From NCBI GenBank assembly GCA_038496445.1, contig JALMLS010000213.1, positions 310,001 through 374,000 on the forward strand: a stretch of DNA of 64,000 nt, written 5' to 3'. Every line of letters begins with the position of its first letter. The first letter of the stretch is position 1. Under the pieces are notes generated by a model that was not told where the DNA came from, ran no database searches, and worked only from the letters and a program-made list of their open reading frames with translations. The translations under genes and the position numbers were made by a program. Below, piece after piece: positions 26,805 through 40,102 of the stretch. This stretch comes from Trichosphaerium sp. ATCC 40318 (Eukaryota; Discosea; Flabellinia; Trichosidae).

Positions 26805-27810
26805 TTTTTGTCGCTACAAACAGCAAAAGTTTATTTTACATCAACGGTCGTGTTTGTTCGTTTATTTTAGGTTAATCATGACATGTCCAATTCAAAAACA
26901 TAGTAGAACGTTAGGGAATCTATGGTTTCTGCTTCTTCACTGTTCAATATTAGAGTATAAAAAACTCATTCTGTTGGGTTTAAAAAAGGTAACTTACATG
27001 CTATGCGACTCGCAGTGGTAAACATATATTGTACTTAAGATACCTCTAGAACGGAGGGTAAGCGTGCTGGCTTGAAACAACTTTCAATCGTGAATGGATT
27101 GGAATACAGAGGTGGCAAAAATACCCGAAACAAAAAGATTGTGGTTCATAAAACCCTGAAGTCCGTATCACTGCTGTCATAATGTGCTACTTGAGGTTTG
27201 CTGCGAACTTGTGCAGACTTCCGAACAGACCACTTTTTTTTCATCGCTTCTACAACCAAGATGGTTAGCATGATATGTGTAACTACGCGTGTAAAGCGAT
27301 AAAAAGAGTATTGAGCCAGAATTTACGAAGATATAGCAAAAAAGCACATGTGCTTTCCTCAAATGTCAAAAAAAGAAGATCATTATTGCCTGTACAGGCA
27401 CACTTCCTCGTAAAAAAAGCTATGAGCTTGTTTGTCGCTAAAATTTAATTTGGCTAAAAAAGTTGAACAGTTTCAACCAGTCTATGCGCAGTACGTTTCA
27501 TTTAAAAGCGTATTGGACTATTTTTAATCAAAACAAAGTAACTAGTTCTTTTTGGTTCTTTTTTTTTTGGTTTTTACAAAATTCTTGTTCATTGAACCCG
27601 AGGACGCTGTTATTAATCTCGGACCGTTAAAGTGCCGGGATTTGCCACCTCTTATAGAAAACTCATGACTTTTTTTTTTTTAACTACGCTTCAGTAACTT
27701 GACAAAAAAAAAGGAAAAGACTCCATCACGTGATCTACGTAAACGTATACTTTGTTACGTACAAATAGTTTCCCCGCTTCTGAAGTGTTTTGGGTCTCAA
27801 TCTTATTAAC
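26805..27810. other. Intergenic, divergent promoter region
   Basis: About 1 kb between the ENPP-like start (minus) and the CLC start (plus). CACGTG at 27727 lies 84 bp upstream of the CLC ATG. Short frames at 26877-27021 and 27177-27362 lack domains. Confidence 0.5.
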
Positions 27811-30336
27811 ATGAGTAAAACGGAGAGATTTAGACAGTATTGGATAAAGAACGTGCCCAATTGGATCCAGATTGTGTTTTACAATGACATGGAATTTTCT
27901 GTACTTCAAACAAACGTGTGGGCTGCAATACTCGGTATATTTGGCGGTATAGTGTCTGCAGGGTATAAGCTACTACTAGAAGTACGTTTGAAGAAGATAT
28001 TTGGCGTTTCACATGATTAATCTCACTAACTTTACTCCTTTTTTTTTCTGTAGTTTCTGTTGGGTGTCGTATGGAATGATATACCAAATGCTCTTACAAA
28101 AGCGGGGATGTTCGGATCAAAGTTTAGGACTTATAACTACAATTGCACGTGATTAGTAACTTTGTTACCTGTACTGTAGTAACATCGCCTTAGGGATAGC
28201 AGCGCTAGTTTTAGGGACATGCACAGGTCTTTTGATAAAGGTATCTTCACAAAAGGGTTTTTTCTTGTATGTTTTCGCTTGCCTTAGCTCGTTTAGATGT
28301 GGAAGTATACACCTTTCAAAGGGACATCTACCATTCCCGAAGTTATATCTAATGTGCATGGTCCTGGTGTAATACCTTTAAAGCACGTGGTGCCTATGCT
28401 TGTTGTATCGCTTGTACGAACATCTTTTGTTCTGCATGTATTTTACTTACTTTTTCTCTGTCAAGATATCTATCATCTCTGGCGGGAGTGCTGGTCCTGA
28501 AGCTGCTGTATGTAATTATCGAATATTCACAAGAAAATCACGTTTTTAATTGCGTCACAACGCCAATGCAAAAATCCAAAAAACTCATTTTATTTCTGAA
28601 GGTGATTATCATTGTTGGCGCTATGGGTTCTTGGATAGGTACATCCTAGCTTTTGTATGCATTTACATTAATCGAGTTTCAAGGGATATGTTGGCTACAG
28701 CCAAGAAGGACAAGAAGAATTATGACATTATGTGGAATGAGTGCTGGCTTAGCTGCTTTTTTTGGACTTCCGTTGGGTACCAACAAAAAATACGCTATCG
28801 AACGTTTCACTCTTTCTAACGTACTGGATAGGTGCAGCCTTATTTTGTCTAGAGCTACCACATGTAGCAAGTCTACAATATTTTGAGGTATAACTTGAAA
28901 TACCTTGTTGTCAAAAATCAAAATCATTCGCAAAACACGTGGTTTTTTTGAAAGCTAAATTTCTTCATTTTTTGCAACACCACATTAGCAGAAATCGCCG
29001 TACCCTGGGTGTAACTGTTCTTAAATATGAGTGTATGCTCATTAGGACATTTTTGAGCAGTCGTACTTATTTCTTTTACAGGCTTTGTCTCCTGCTATTT
29101 TATGCACGATATTGAGTGTTATTGTATCAAAAATCATCACACAGACTCCTCTAGGTGGGATGTATATGTTTCCTAATCTTGGAGAAATAAACTACATGGC
29201 GCTCGTAAAAGGTGCAGCAATGGGTCTTGGAGGCGCGGTCATTGCTGCTATATTTATGGTTACATTAAAGTATACTAAAATGGCTGTCAAAAAACTAAAA
29301 ATAGGACCAATAGGCACGTCTAGTTTTGCTTTTTTTATAAATAACTAACATATATAAGTACTTGGTATAATGGGTGGAGCTTTATTTGGTATTATGGGAA
29401 CTCTGTGTCCTTCGGTACTCGAGTCTTTGATATTCAAAGAAAATACTAATCAGTTTTTGTGTTAGACTTTATTTTGGTCAGAAAATGAACTCCAGGCTGT
29501 TTTCCTCCGTGGAAACAGTAGCCTACCATATGCCATACATCCAGGCATATGGCCCATGAAAGTACCTTTAGGATGGGAGGTAATGGAAAAACGCACCCTT
29601 TTTTTGTTAATTGATGTGTTCAGGATTTCGCTCTAATTGGTTTTACTAAACTTGTTACTATTATCATAACAATAGCTGCAGGTTTTCCAGGAGGTACAGA
29701 ATTATAAAATCTGCTCCTTTGATGACATTCTGTTTTAGGTATCATCTTTCCTCTCTTCTTTGCTGCGGCATGTATCGGATACTCTATGGCACTCCTATTA
29801 CATCTTCCGCCAACCGTTTGTATGTTATCTATGATGGCCGCACTACAGTCATCAGTTACACGAACCCCATGGTCAACAGCATTGATTCTGTTACAGGTTC
29901 GAAACGCTGTTTCTTTTGCTATTAAACCAAACAAGAACATCACATTGAGTTCTAACAAAAGCGCTACTTATCTGATTCTTTACAGTCTTACATTTTTTAG
30001 ATCCAATCTGGTATATTCTCTACACCTGATGTACCTGTTGTACACTACATAGCTGCGTTCGCGGTGATGGTAGAAGTTATATGGATTAGTACATCAATCA
30101 CAACTTGGTTTGCTTTGTACCCACAGCAAAGGAACAGATCAGATCTTATTTTTTTGGAAGAACATGAAGACAAAGTAACTCAAGAAGAGTACAAGTCATT
30201 ACTCAGCGGACAATTCGATGATACCAGACCTTTGGATACTACAGGAGAACCAGGTGATATTGTGGTTGTAGGTTCGAGGACTAGCATGAATGTCAACACT
30301 CTAAACGATGGCGACACCATTAGTGAAACACCCTGA
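27811..30336 (+). CDS. CLC-type anion channel/transporter, divergent
   Basis: ATG at 27811, about ten introns, stop at 30334. Exons spell many hydrophobic helices, beginning VWAAILGIFGGIVSAGYKLL. The CLC hallmark is in the third quarter: SIISGGSAGPEAA followed by IVGAMGSWIG and MSAGLAAFFGLPLG, matching the GxxGP loop and the next two helices of the family. Where most CLCs have the gating glutamate (GREGP), this protein reads GSAGP with Ala. The first selectivity motif GSGIPE also differs (GTSTIPEV). The C-terminal tail is acidic and Asp/Thr-rich with no CBS domains, unlike most eukaryotic CLCs. The type is closer to a group of prokaryotic CLCs (GGSxGPE). Membrane location is certain from sequence; ion and gating are not. 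CACGTG is 84 bp upstream of the start and in two introns. Confidence 0.75.
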
Positions 30337-30531
30337 AAAAATAATAAAAAATATGTAACTGAATAAAATACCGTTCAACTAACACGTGATTCTCACTCAA
30401 AAAAAAACATTCGAATAGCTACAAACAAATAAATACTAACAAATTGTGTAGAAAGAAGTCAAAACAGAGTCAATGTCTATAGAGTATTACTAGTAATACA
30501 TACTACAGACATTGAGCCGCCATTCGAACGG

Positions 30532-32845
30532 ATGATCGTAAAATTGCTTAGTGTCGCTTTTATATTGTATGCAGTATCACATGCGTTGAATATTTCAATA
30601 GAAGCGCCAACACAATCCCTAAACGAAGGAGATGCTATACAAATAACTGTACACCTTTCTAACATAACGACATCACAAAATATAACCGTTTGGCCCTTTG
30701 TAAACAACAAGCAATGGGGTTGTCAAGTGTTGTTAATGAAATCATCACAGTATACAGCTGTATCTTTACTACCGTTTCCAAACGCAGGTATGCCGGTTTT
30801 CCAATTTAATACCACGTGTTTTTACAGTCTTTTGTTCAAGGCATTGCAAAAGTGGTTTATGCTGTACTTGATGAGCCTCAATTGCCCTTTCCTGTCGGCA
30901 CGAGCTTAAGTGCTTCCAAACCCGTAATCACGTCAAACGTGCTAACGGCTGAGGTACGATTACGGACGGGGTCATGTCAATATTAACAATAAACAAACAG
31001 GTATCATCAAAAACATTTGGCAAGCAAACATCCTCTAATCACAGCGTGGGTATGGAATGGGAGTCTTGGTTTACATTGCACAATAACCGCTATGACACTG
31101 CAGAAGCATATCCTATAGTTGGGAGATACGACTCTTTCAATGTTGATGTAATAAAACAACATCTCATTTGGTTTTTGTTTGCTGGCGTAGACTTTTTGGT
31201 TGTAGATTGGACAAACAATTTGGCACGTGATTATTTACACTTGAAGGTCTTTAGCGAAATGATTAATTATTGTTTCCAGTGGGGAAAGCAACACTGGAAT
31301 GAGCGGGGACTGAATATACAAGAGCTTTGTAATGCAACTACGACCACCATTGAAGTCTATTCTGATGCTTTGAAAAGTACTATTTAATATTCAAGTTTTT
31401 TTTTTCACACTTTTCGGTAATTCCTACCTAGGTGGTAAGTTTGCCTCTGTACCTAAATTTGTACTACTCTTAGGATTAGATAACGGTCCTACAACTACAA
31501 GGTATTGAGGTTACGTTTGTGTTAACTAATAGTTCTGTAGCACTGCTATAAACGAAGAACTTGACTGGATGTACAACAATTATGTTAATAACAAAAGTAC
31601 TTATGCGCATGACTTTAAAAATCAAGTATTCTAACAACTAACCAAGGTATTTCTGATGACTTGTGGGTTGTCTATGATGATAAACCACTCGTTGTAATAT
31701 TTGACGGTGGCAACATACATGCCAAAATGTCTCCTCCAATTTCAGATGACAAATTCACAATAAGGTTAGTCAACAAATGTTAAACAGTGCAGGTGCCAAA
31801 CCTACCTTCTTTTACCCTTCTCTATTCTTTGTTTATTCTTAAAACTCCCTCACCTACATATACAGATACATGACATCTCAATTGCAGGGAAACCACTTCA
31901 ATGAAAAAGGCTTTTGGTCTTGGATGGACGGTGAGTTGGAAATCAAGACAATGTAGAACTTGACATGTGATCTAGGTACAATAGAGCCACTACCAACTTT
32001 CTACAGTGAAAAAGCTGAAGCTTTAACTACCACAGTCGCCTTTTTCGAGGGAGGAGGGTGGTTAAGTCCAAAAGCTAAGGGTAGGTTGAGCGGCTGGACG
32101 TTTTTAAAAGAGATGCAAACTGCTTTACACTACCAGTATGATTTCTAACTTTTACCATTATCCGTATACTTATAAGTACATTTAAAGACCTCTATTCATG
32201 CTTGTGAATCAGTGGAACGAGTATGCTGGCCAAAAGGAAGGACAAGGTAGCATCTTGAACTTGTTTCAAAAAAAACCAACCAAAAGTAATTTCTAAAATC
32301 ACTATTCCTTTTAGGCTATGGACCAAATCATGATGTTTATGTTGATTGCTACAATGTTGAACTTAGTAACGATATTGAACCGACAAGCCAAAGTGCATGT
32401 GCTTACCGTGGATGCGGCGGATGGGGATTCTACTACCTAAACTTATTACATGCACTTATCGAGTTTTACCATGCACCTACATCATCTGAAATCGCTGTAA
32501 TGGCAATGTCAAGTCCTAGACCTAACCAGAATATCAACACTACAAGCATACCAGTAGTCTGGACAAGCGTGGGTGAGAAAACTATTCAACAAAGTCTTTA
32601 ACTAACTTATTATATTTTTTGCAGGTTTTTCTGGATATTTTGATATTTATCTCAATGGTGTATTGAAAGGATCTACTACTAGAACAAGTCTTAATATTGA
32701 AGTTACAAAGAGGGATTCAGGCGTATCAGAAATAGTTCTTGAAGCACGAGGAAAGAAGACTCCTTATGCTTTGAGCAGCACAACAATGGACAAGTATGAC
32801 CTAGCACCATTGCAAGTTAAAAGAGATGTTTTAATAAACTTGTGA
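30532..32845 (+). CDS. Secreted glycoside-hydrolase-like protein (GH71/GH99-like fold)
   Basis: The ATG at 30532 gives a signal peptide (MIVKLLSVAFILYAVSHA). An N-terminal beta-rich region (NISIEAPTQSLNEGDAIQIT) comes before the catalytic-type region: GMEWESWFTLHN, YDTAEAYPIVGRYDSF, HLIWFLFAGVDFLVVDWTNN, then LLVNQWNEYAGQ. An acid residue in DWTNN and one in NQWNEY resemble the two strands of a TIM-barrel glycosidase of the GH71/GH99 type, widespread in fungal secretomes. The end is a beta domain (GFSGYFDIYLNGVLKGST) of about 90 residues. About eight introns are present. Secretion and polysaccharide degradation, for feeding or wall remodelling, are inferred from family resemblance. The exact family is uncertain. 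CACGTG lies 144-149 bp upstream of the ATG. Confidence 0.65.
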
Positions 32846-33290
32846 ATCTATTTCCTCAAATAAAAAGTCAAGTTGTAATGTCCTAACAACAGAATGGCGG
32901 CACAGATCTCGAAATCATAAAGTAAAGAAAATAATGAGAGTTCCCGTTACACATACACCAAAAAATAGTCAAGACGATCACAAAAGAGTATGTAGTATCT
33001 CAAATTTGATAATAAGTCAGCTACCTAGAGGGTTGCATAATTAGTATGAATTTGTTTTTTGCACGGATTTATAAACAATAGGTTGCTCCTTCAACAAACG
33101 TGACAATCTCAGTTGGCAAAGCACTTAAAAGGTAGGATTAAAGCTAATAACAGTCCAATAAATAAACTAAAAGTTACCCTCCATGGACTAATTTAAACCA
33201 AATACCGAATCAAATGTGTTTTGATCTCGTGGTCAACGCTGTTATCATTATTTATTAGACAACACGTGAGCACTGTAGAGATAAATAGCA
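32846..33290. promoter_or_regulatory. Intergenic and P450 promoter
   Basis: 445 bp between a stop and the next ATG on the same strand. CACGTG at 33263 is only 23 bp from the P450 start codon, so it probably lies in or beside the 5' UTR. No gene is seen. Confidence 0.4.
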
Positions 33291-36200
33291 ATGATTATTT
33301 TGCTCGCGTTGGTTGTGGCAGTGTTGATAGTGTTTTCTACTCTGTACAAGAACGTTAGACGGAGAATAGACAAACTACCACCAAGCCCAATTAGTCTTCC
33401 GATAATTGGTCATCTTCATCTCTGGGCAGATCCAAAGAGAATGGTGGAGTAAGTCCGTTAATTAATTAACCGCTTGTTAAAAGGCAATTAGCACTGCGAT
33501 GTACTATGAGAAAAAGCTTGGTGGTATTTACAGCATGGATTTCGGGCCAAAAACAGTAAGGAGACAATACATGTAGACTTTCGTTTAAACTGGGACATTT
33601 TTATTTGGGCTAAGAACTTTTGTAATGGGGACGATTTTTGTAAGCAGTTCACACCTCTCATATCAATGCTTTATCCTGTGTGAATGTACCTTTGGAATGA
33701 ATGGCTCTATTGTTAAGTTCTAAATGTGGAATAAATTATTTACTTTTTTACTTGTTTTTGGCGTTTTTTTTTACGACTTAACTAAAAAAGCGTCAACTGA
33801 GCTTCATTGCTCACAAACAAATTAATTAAGCCAGTATCAGTTATAAACGGTGCTTGAAAAGCAATACACGGGTTGTAGTCTAAAACAAGGATTATGGTAC
33901 CGAAACACCAACAAGTGTATACAACGTACCTTTAAACGACATTAATTGTGTTTAAAACGCTAAAAACGTTAGTTTGTGGTGTAAAGAATGAAGAAAAAGC
34001 GAGTTCCCAAAATTAACAATTACACAAGCTTTGACAAGCGTTTAAATTAGTGAAGTGTCACCTAACGCTATTTTCCATGTATTGAGATTAGTTTTACGCT
34101 TGTCGAGCATTGTGTAATTGATAAATTCCAATATTCTGTACTAATGGACCATTAAGCGATTTTTGGATTTAAATACCTCAAGAGCTAATTGACCATCCCA
34201 CACTTTTCATAGTGATAGTCAATATGTGTTATATTACACAGTGTAATTTATAGCAATAGTTGATGGAGTGTAGTGACACAGTTTCTTTAAACCTGTTTTT
34301 GGTAAGTATTGAAGTATCTCCATGTAAAAACTAAGTTTTGTCTCTAAAACTCGTATAGTGGTAAAACATAACTATAGAAAGCTTTGTGGCTATCTGACGA
34401 AATCAAGTACCCAAGCAAGAGTGAGTTTTTTTACATTTTCATATAGGTATTGTGTTCATCAACTTCTATGAAAAAGAAACCTCTGTATTTTGATACCTAA
34501 ATGATCAAATATGCTATAACCGTGTATAGGTAAACAATGATTTATTAAGCACCTGCTGCCAAAAGGAAAGATTTGCAAAAGGTATCTGTGGGTTAGAATG
34601 ATTGTTCAAAACAATGTCCAATTTCCAACAATTAGGTCTAGAGACAGATGATGATAGCTTTATGTGGGACACTGAAAGTGATAAAAAATGCCTTAAACGA
34701 AAGAATGTAATCCTTACTCAGTATGATGGAAAAGAATTACCTGCATAACATGGTGGTGATAGAGGAGAAGAATATGATCCCAGGCAGAAAAAACTCAGTT
34801 TTAGTTTCAATGAAATAGTTGATTGAAGCACACTATTAATTACCAGCAAGTTCTGGTTAATATAAATTATAGACACATATGCGCTCTGAAGTATACCGAA
34901 AAATTGGGCATAAATAACATTTTTGAGGTGAGCTAAAATTTTTTTGAAAGTGTGAACAGCTTACAAAAATCGTCCCTGAATACCTTACGCCCACATATAA
35001 CTACAAAGCAACTGCTAACTAAAAGAAAATTTGTACAAGAGCATAAAATATGAGTTTTCTTAGGCCTCGGCGATTTGGTCGGCAAGTGCAGAAAAAATAG
35101 CTAATTACGTCACCTATTCTTAGTGCACAAAAGGGTGAAAGTGATCGTAGGCGCCTAGAAACCTGAAATTTTTATGCTCTTGTCCAAAAAATGACCCTGT
35201 TTTAAATGAAAGCCAACATATTTTGATAACTATCCACGTGATCTTTACCTTTTTTTTTAAGCTCGTTTTTATATCGGATCAATCACTGGTCAAAGAAGCT
35301 TTAATCAAACACAGACAAGTTCTATCAGATAGACCTAAGGCTGACTTTTACGCCTTTCAAAGGATTTACAGAACTGATCCGAAAGGAGGTTTGAAAAACT
35401 AAAATCAAAAAAGCTATTTTTTAGTTGTTGCTAGTTAACTGTTTTGACCTACCGTTAGGCTGCTTTTTTTCTAATCTTAATAAGAACCATAACAGATATA
35501 GAATGTTATTTAATAGTGAACTGACATCAAATAGCGGGATGAAGGTAAGCGAGTACTTTACTTATTAGCTGCTTTAACATTTTGATCAAAAGGAGATAAA
35601 TAGAGTTTTGAACTCTGTAATCAAAGACGCTTTCGCAATGTTCAGTCAACATTATGAAGAACAAAAAGAAGTCACTGGAAGAGATGTATCATATGCATTT
35701 ACAGTCAATATGATAAGTTTATTACTACTTGATGTTAGATCATACAATAATACAGACAAAGATATTGCTGATATTTTTGGAGTTATTGAAAAATTCGTAG
35801 AAATAACAAGCGCTCCAGCCTTACGTGATGTATTTCCATTGCTCTCTTTTCTTGAAAACGATAGAGTACGATATGGTAGACACTTGGTTGTTTGATTAAT
35901 GTGTTTCTATAGGTAAAGGAACTAGAAAGTGCTGCAGCAAGAAGAGATTTCATCTTTGGAAAGCTAATTACAAAAGCACGTGCTTCGTACTCTCCGAACA
36001 AAACGAGACATTGGCTTGATGTATTATTAACAAAAATACCTGATATCACTGATGGAGAGCTTATCGGTTTTCTGAGCGAGCTTGTTGCTGCAGGTGTTGA
36101 TACAACATCAAATTCACTACAAACGTACCTAAATTTTGGTTTTCAGGTTGACCAGAATTTCTTTAAAAAAACAAGAGTGACATTCCCCGTTTTTCAGTTA

Positions 36201-37009
36201 GTCATTACTCACAACCCAAATCATTTTCATGCCTCATATTTTATATGACGGACACGAGAAGGAGCATTAAACTATTAGTACTTGTTACATTGTACTGAAT
36301 GCTCATGGTGATTAACAAATTCAAGCTAAAAATAATCTTTAATCTTGTCTATCGATATTCCGGCCAACTCCTCAATTTTTCATGTGGGTGTACTGAAATC
36401 ATTAGCGCATTTACAATGCTTGCAAAATGCCAAGAAATACAAGAAAAAATTAGAAGCATCATTGGGGATAAAGATGTAATGTCAATGTCTCTTAAGGTTA
36501 AGCTGTTTAGAAAGTTGTGTTAGATAAGTTCTAATTCTCAGATAGGATTTTCAAGAAATCACGTATCTCAAGTATTTTGTTCAAGAGCTTCTTCGTATCA
36601 AGCCGGTGGTTCCACTTCTCACACCACACAAAGCGAGGGAAAGTGTTCAACTTGGAGGATACACAGTACCAAAGGGAGTAAGTAATGCCAACTGCATACG
36701 TTTTAACAGTGACAGGCGGTCTTAATGTTCCTGCATCAATCAGAGTGTCACAGTGAAGTGTGGGATCAACCTTTCAACTTTGATCCAAGTAGATGGGAGA
36801 AACCTAAACAGAGAGTGTACCCATTCGGCCAAGGTTTGAGAAGATGCCCTGGAGAGCGAATAGCAATGACAGTTCTTTACAAAGTAATAGCTGCATCTGT
36901 TCAGAAATTCAAGTGGATAGAAACTGATACACCAAACTCGCTTAAACTGGACTCTGCAATCGTTCAAAGGTACTCAAAGGAGCCTGTGTTTAGATTTTAT
37001 GAAGTATAA
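33291..37009 (+). CDS. Cytochrome P450
   Basis: The ATG at 33291 opens an N-terminal membrane anchor (MIILLALVVAVLIVFSTLYK) and the hinge PPSPISLPIIGHLH. Spliced exons show the I-helix SELVAAGVDTTSNSL (AGxDTT), the K-helix ELLR (ExxR), the WEKPKQRVYPFGQGLRRCPG stretch with the heme-binding FGxGxRxCPG motif (Cys ligand in RRCPGE), and a normal C-terminus ending FRFYEV. All residues for a working monooxygenase are present. It would sit in the endoplasmic reticulum membrane and take electrons from a reductase. Substrate cannot be told. Introns are short except the second, 33556-35261 (1,706 nt), which has foreign-looking content described separately. Joining across it is in frame: GPKT | LVFISDQSLVKEAL. 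Confidence 0.85.
33629..34975. mobile_element. Probable degenerate transposable element inside P450 intron 2
   Basis: A 26-bp inverted repeat flanks this segment: 33629-33654 and 34950-34975, starting GGACGATTTTTGTAAGC, with one mismatch between arms. The host intron is about 30 times longer than its neighbours and A/T-rich. Inside is a second imperfect foldback (34016-34041 against 34096-34121, core ACGCTTGTC...GTGTAATTG) and one short frame with ATG (34614-34748, about 44 residues, acidic start, then Lys-rich) that might be a transposase scrap, but I cannot match it to a family. No clean target-site duplication is evident. Either a non-autonomous DNA transposon or a structured intron insert. 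Confidence 0.5.
35035..35183. repeat. Inverted repeat pair in P450 intron 2
   Basis: The 14-mer ACAAGAGCATAAAA at 35035-35048 is present as its exact reverse complement at 35170-35183. It lies just outside the larger element's right arm and could mark the edge of another, smaller foldback. Confidence 0.55.
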
Positions 37010-37435
37010 CATCCATGATTGATGTTGATGCGAAGAATGGACGTTGTAGAATAGCTTGTTAAAATACATTGAAGAGTTGTTTGGTTCGAACAAAGCTATT
37101 TTCGTAATCAAACTTCCTAAACTCATAATGTCTCCTTGTATTTTTTCAAGTGCTTGTTCTAAACAAATGTCACGTGCAACACTATTTTACAAAGTTCTCT
37201 CCAATTAAGATTCTGGTGTGGTGAAAGAAACGTTCCTAGTTTCAGTCTCAGTTTTAAGGAGTCGTTCTTGTCCTTTCACTAGATTCTGGCACGTTACAAT
37301 TGGTTTAACAAAGATAAAACCAGGACCATACGACATGCTCCTATATGAACACGTACACACTATTTCAGGAAGCCTGGTCTGGTGCATAGCCTATTAGCGC
37401 AAGTCATCCGGGTGATTTTTTATTTTTTATTTTAC
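37010..37435. other. Intergenic, convergent 3' ends
   Basis: 426 bp between the P450 stop and the ankyrin gene stop. One CACGTG near 37172. No gene is supported. Confidence 0.5.
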
Positions 37436-39805
37436 TCATATTTTCCCACCATACTTTACACGTGCTATAAACTCTTTATGTTTCTTCAGATATTTTATCC
37501 TCTTTTTAGAATCAGCTAGCTTGAAAGGTTCATCACTTTCTGTAAAAAGCTGTACAACACGTCTTCCTGCTTTCCTCTCCAATCGAATCTTAAAATCTGA
37601 TAAAGTTGATAAAGTTGTCATTGAAATGACAATCATTGAATTCTCAGAAACATCATGTGCTTGACAAACAAGTTTTGATATACCTATATAAATAAATATT
37701 AAAATCGACATGTAAATGTACTAAGATTTTTGCTTTACCCTTAATGTGAGAAGTCAATCCTTTTTGTTTTATTAATTGATTCACTGAAACGCCGCGAAAA
37801 TTCTTAAGCCCAGCATCTGCACCAGCGCGTAATAACCCATTAAAAAGCTTTCTTCTGCTCTTTTCTGCAGCATAGTGAAATGGTGTGTTTCCAGATGAAT
37901 CCCTTTCAGAGGACGTAAGTCTGTTTAACACAAACCAAAGAAAAAGTAAGTCTTACTTGTTGTTTGGATCAGCACCATGTGCTAATAGCAAGGTTGATTC
38001 GTCATAGTGTCCATTAATGACAGCCATATGAAGTGCTGTCATTTTTTTAGCACCAGCTACCTCAGTATCACATCCTTGCTTAAAAAAATACTAAGAAAAA
38101 ATAAAAATGATCAGTAATGGGATGTACCTCAAGAAGCCACGCAGCAACTTCCAAATGACCCTAACAATGTTAAATAAACACTTAAAGGAATCTTTACATA
38201 CATTTTGACAAGCTATGAGCAAAGGTGTTGCACCTGATTCCATAGGCGTTGATATTGTACCTGTAAGAGCCCTGATTAATTCAAACAAACCCATTGAATT
38301 AAATACAAATATCCGTACGCATAGCATGCTTATACTTTGCACTATCGTACACGCTCTGAAGTAGTGTTTTATTTAATAAAGTAAGAACAACTTGAACTCT
38401 ACCTAGAGACAACTGTAAACCGAATAGTTTGACTTGGTAGGCAAAACGAGGAAAAAAAAAGTTAATAAAAATCCTTACCAAACTCTGCTGCAACGTAAAG
38501 AGGAGTAGCTTCTTGGTTTGACTATTCAAATAAATCATTTACAAGTATTTCTAATGATTACTTACTTTGATAGTTACATCAGCCCCATTTCTTATTAGTA
38601 GCTTCGCAACATCATCAAACCCACCCCTGGTTGTAAGTAAATTTAAAGATCTTTTTAACTTTTTTTTTGTTGGTGTTCTAAAAGACAAAGAAGTGATCCT
38701 TACCTACTTGCCAGGTACAATGGTGTCACACCTGTAGATGTTTTTGCATTAATAGATGCACCTTTCTCTATTAACAACTCAACAATACGCCATAAGTCTA
38801 AACTTGCAGCCATATGTAAAGGAGTGAAACGGTTCTGTTTAAAGAGTTATTAAGTGACTAGTGATACGAATAGCATACCTTATCCACAACATTAACATCT
38901 ACACTAGGATGATCAACGAGTAGTTTTATAAAACTATAAGACTTCTTTGTCTTTATGGCATACGTCAAGGCGTACTCACCACTAATTTCTGGGTGAGAAC
39001 AGAAAACAGCAAAAAAAATGGGTTGTACTAACTTATCCAGAGCAATGTTAGGATCAGCTCCCCACGTCAATAGCAGTGTTGCAACACTAGAATGCTCGCC
39101 TTATAATTAAATTAGTACAAGTACTAATACGGTAGTGGAAAATAGATCACATCACGTCAGTACCTTTCACAGCAACAAAGAAAGCTGTAGCAGAATCGTT
39201 CGCTTTTAAGTCCAAGTCAGCGCCATTCTTGATCAAAACTTCACAAGCTGCGGTATTACCTTTTTAAAATACCAATTAGTAAGGTATACCACAGTGTGAT
39301 GGATAAAATCTAATCACCTCTTGCAGCTGTATATAGTAACGGAAAGTACAACCGATCTTCTTCTTGGTAATTGACATATGCATCTTTTTCTAATAACCAC
39401 TTTTTTATATCATCTGTTGAACCTTTCAGAGTTGCATCTAATAATCCCTTGTTCTCCCTTTGGCAATATAAGTGTTATATTAGATTCACTAAATGACATA
39501 CGATGTATGTAGATTCTCTCGACGTTCAATTTTTCTTCCAGACACATCACTAGATAATACATCTTTTTCAACAATTTTTGCTTGCTCAATAATCTTGCTA
39601 TCACTATCCATCTTTACTACAACTCTCTTTGCACCCTGGTTTGATCTAATCCAATGATAAAATAACCACGTGGTTTACTCGTATTCAAAGTCAAGACATA
39701 CTTGTTATAGCTAACGTAGTATCCACCCAAAACAGCCAAGAATACGAGAAATAGTACAAGTCTGTACTGATTTTTGTTAGATGACATTTGATGCACATGT
39801 GACAT
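37436..39805 (-). CDS. Membrane-anchored ankyrin-repeat protein
   Basis: The ATG at 39805 leads into one transmembrane helix near the N-terminus (YRLVLFLVFLAVLGGYYVSY). Splicing at an intron with donor GTATGT gives a Lys/Glu-rich linker, then about ten ankyrin repeats read across many short introns: NKGLLDATLKGSTDDIKKWL, then FTPLHMAASLDLW with VELLIEKGASINA, GVTPLYLASR, KMTALHMAVINGHYDE, LLLAHGADPNN and GNTPFHYAAEKS. The C-terminus is basic (KKRIKYLKKHKEFIARVKYG). A helix at the very start and no signal cleavage site suggest the repeats face the cytosol as a docking surface; orientation is inferred. There is no second functional domain such as a kinase or SOCS box. The stop is at 37436. Confidence 0.75.
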
Positions 39806-40102
39806 ACGCGATAGAGCAAGTACGATATTGTTGCCACTGTGTAATTGAATGTGTCGATGGTACGCGCTAGTACTCCAGTTTTTTGAGCGATTTTTAGCTG
39901 AAGTGCTTTATCAATGCCAGCCTGGTTTTTTCAGTGAGTCACGCGTACGTATAGGAATTTCCAAGTCTTTACAACGCAGTTGTACATTACCTGTTTAGAA
40001 GGTGCGTTTTGTTTTCGCTTTTTAGCACGGTTTACCATCTTCCTGAGCGTGTACGAAGGGTGTGCACTATGTATGGATTGTCTTGACAGATGTTAGTAGT
40101 TG

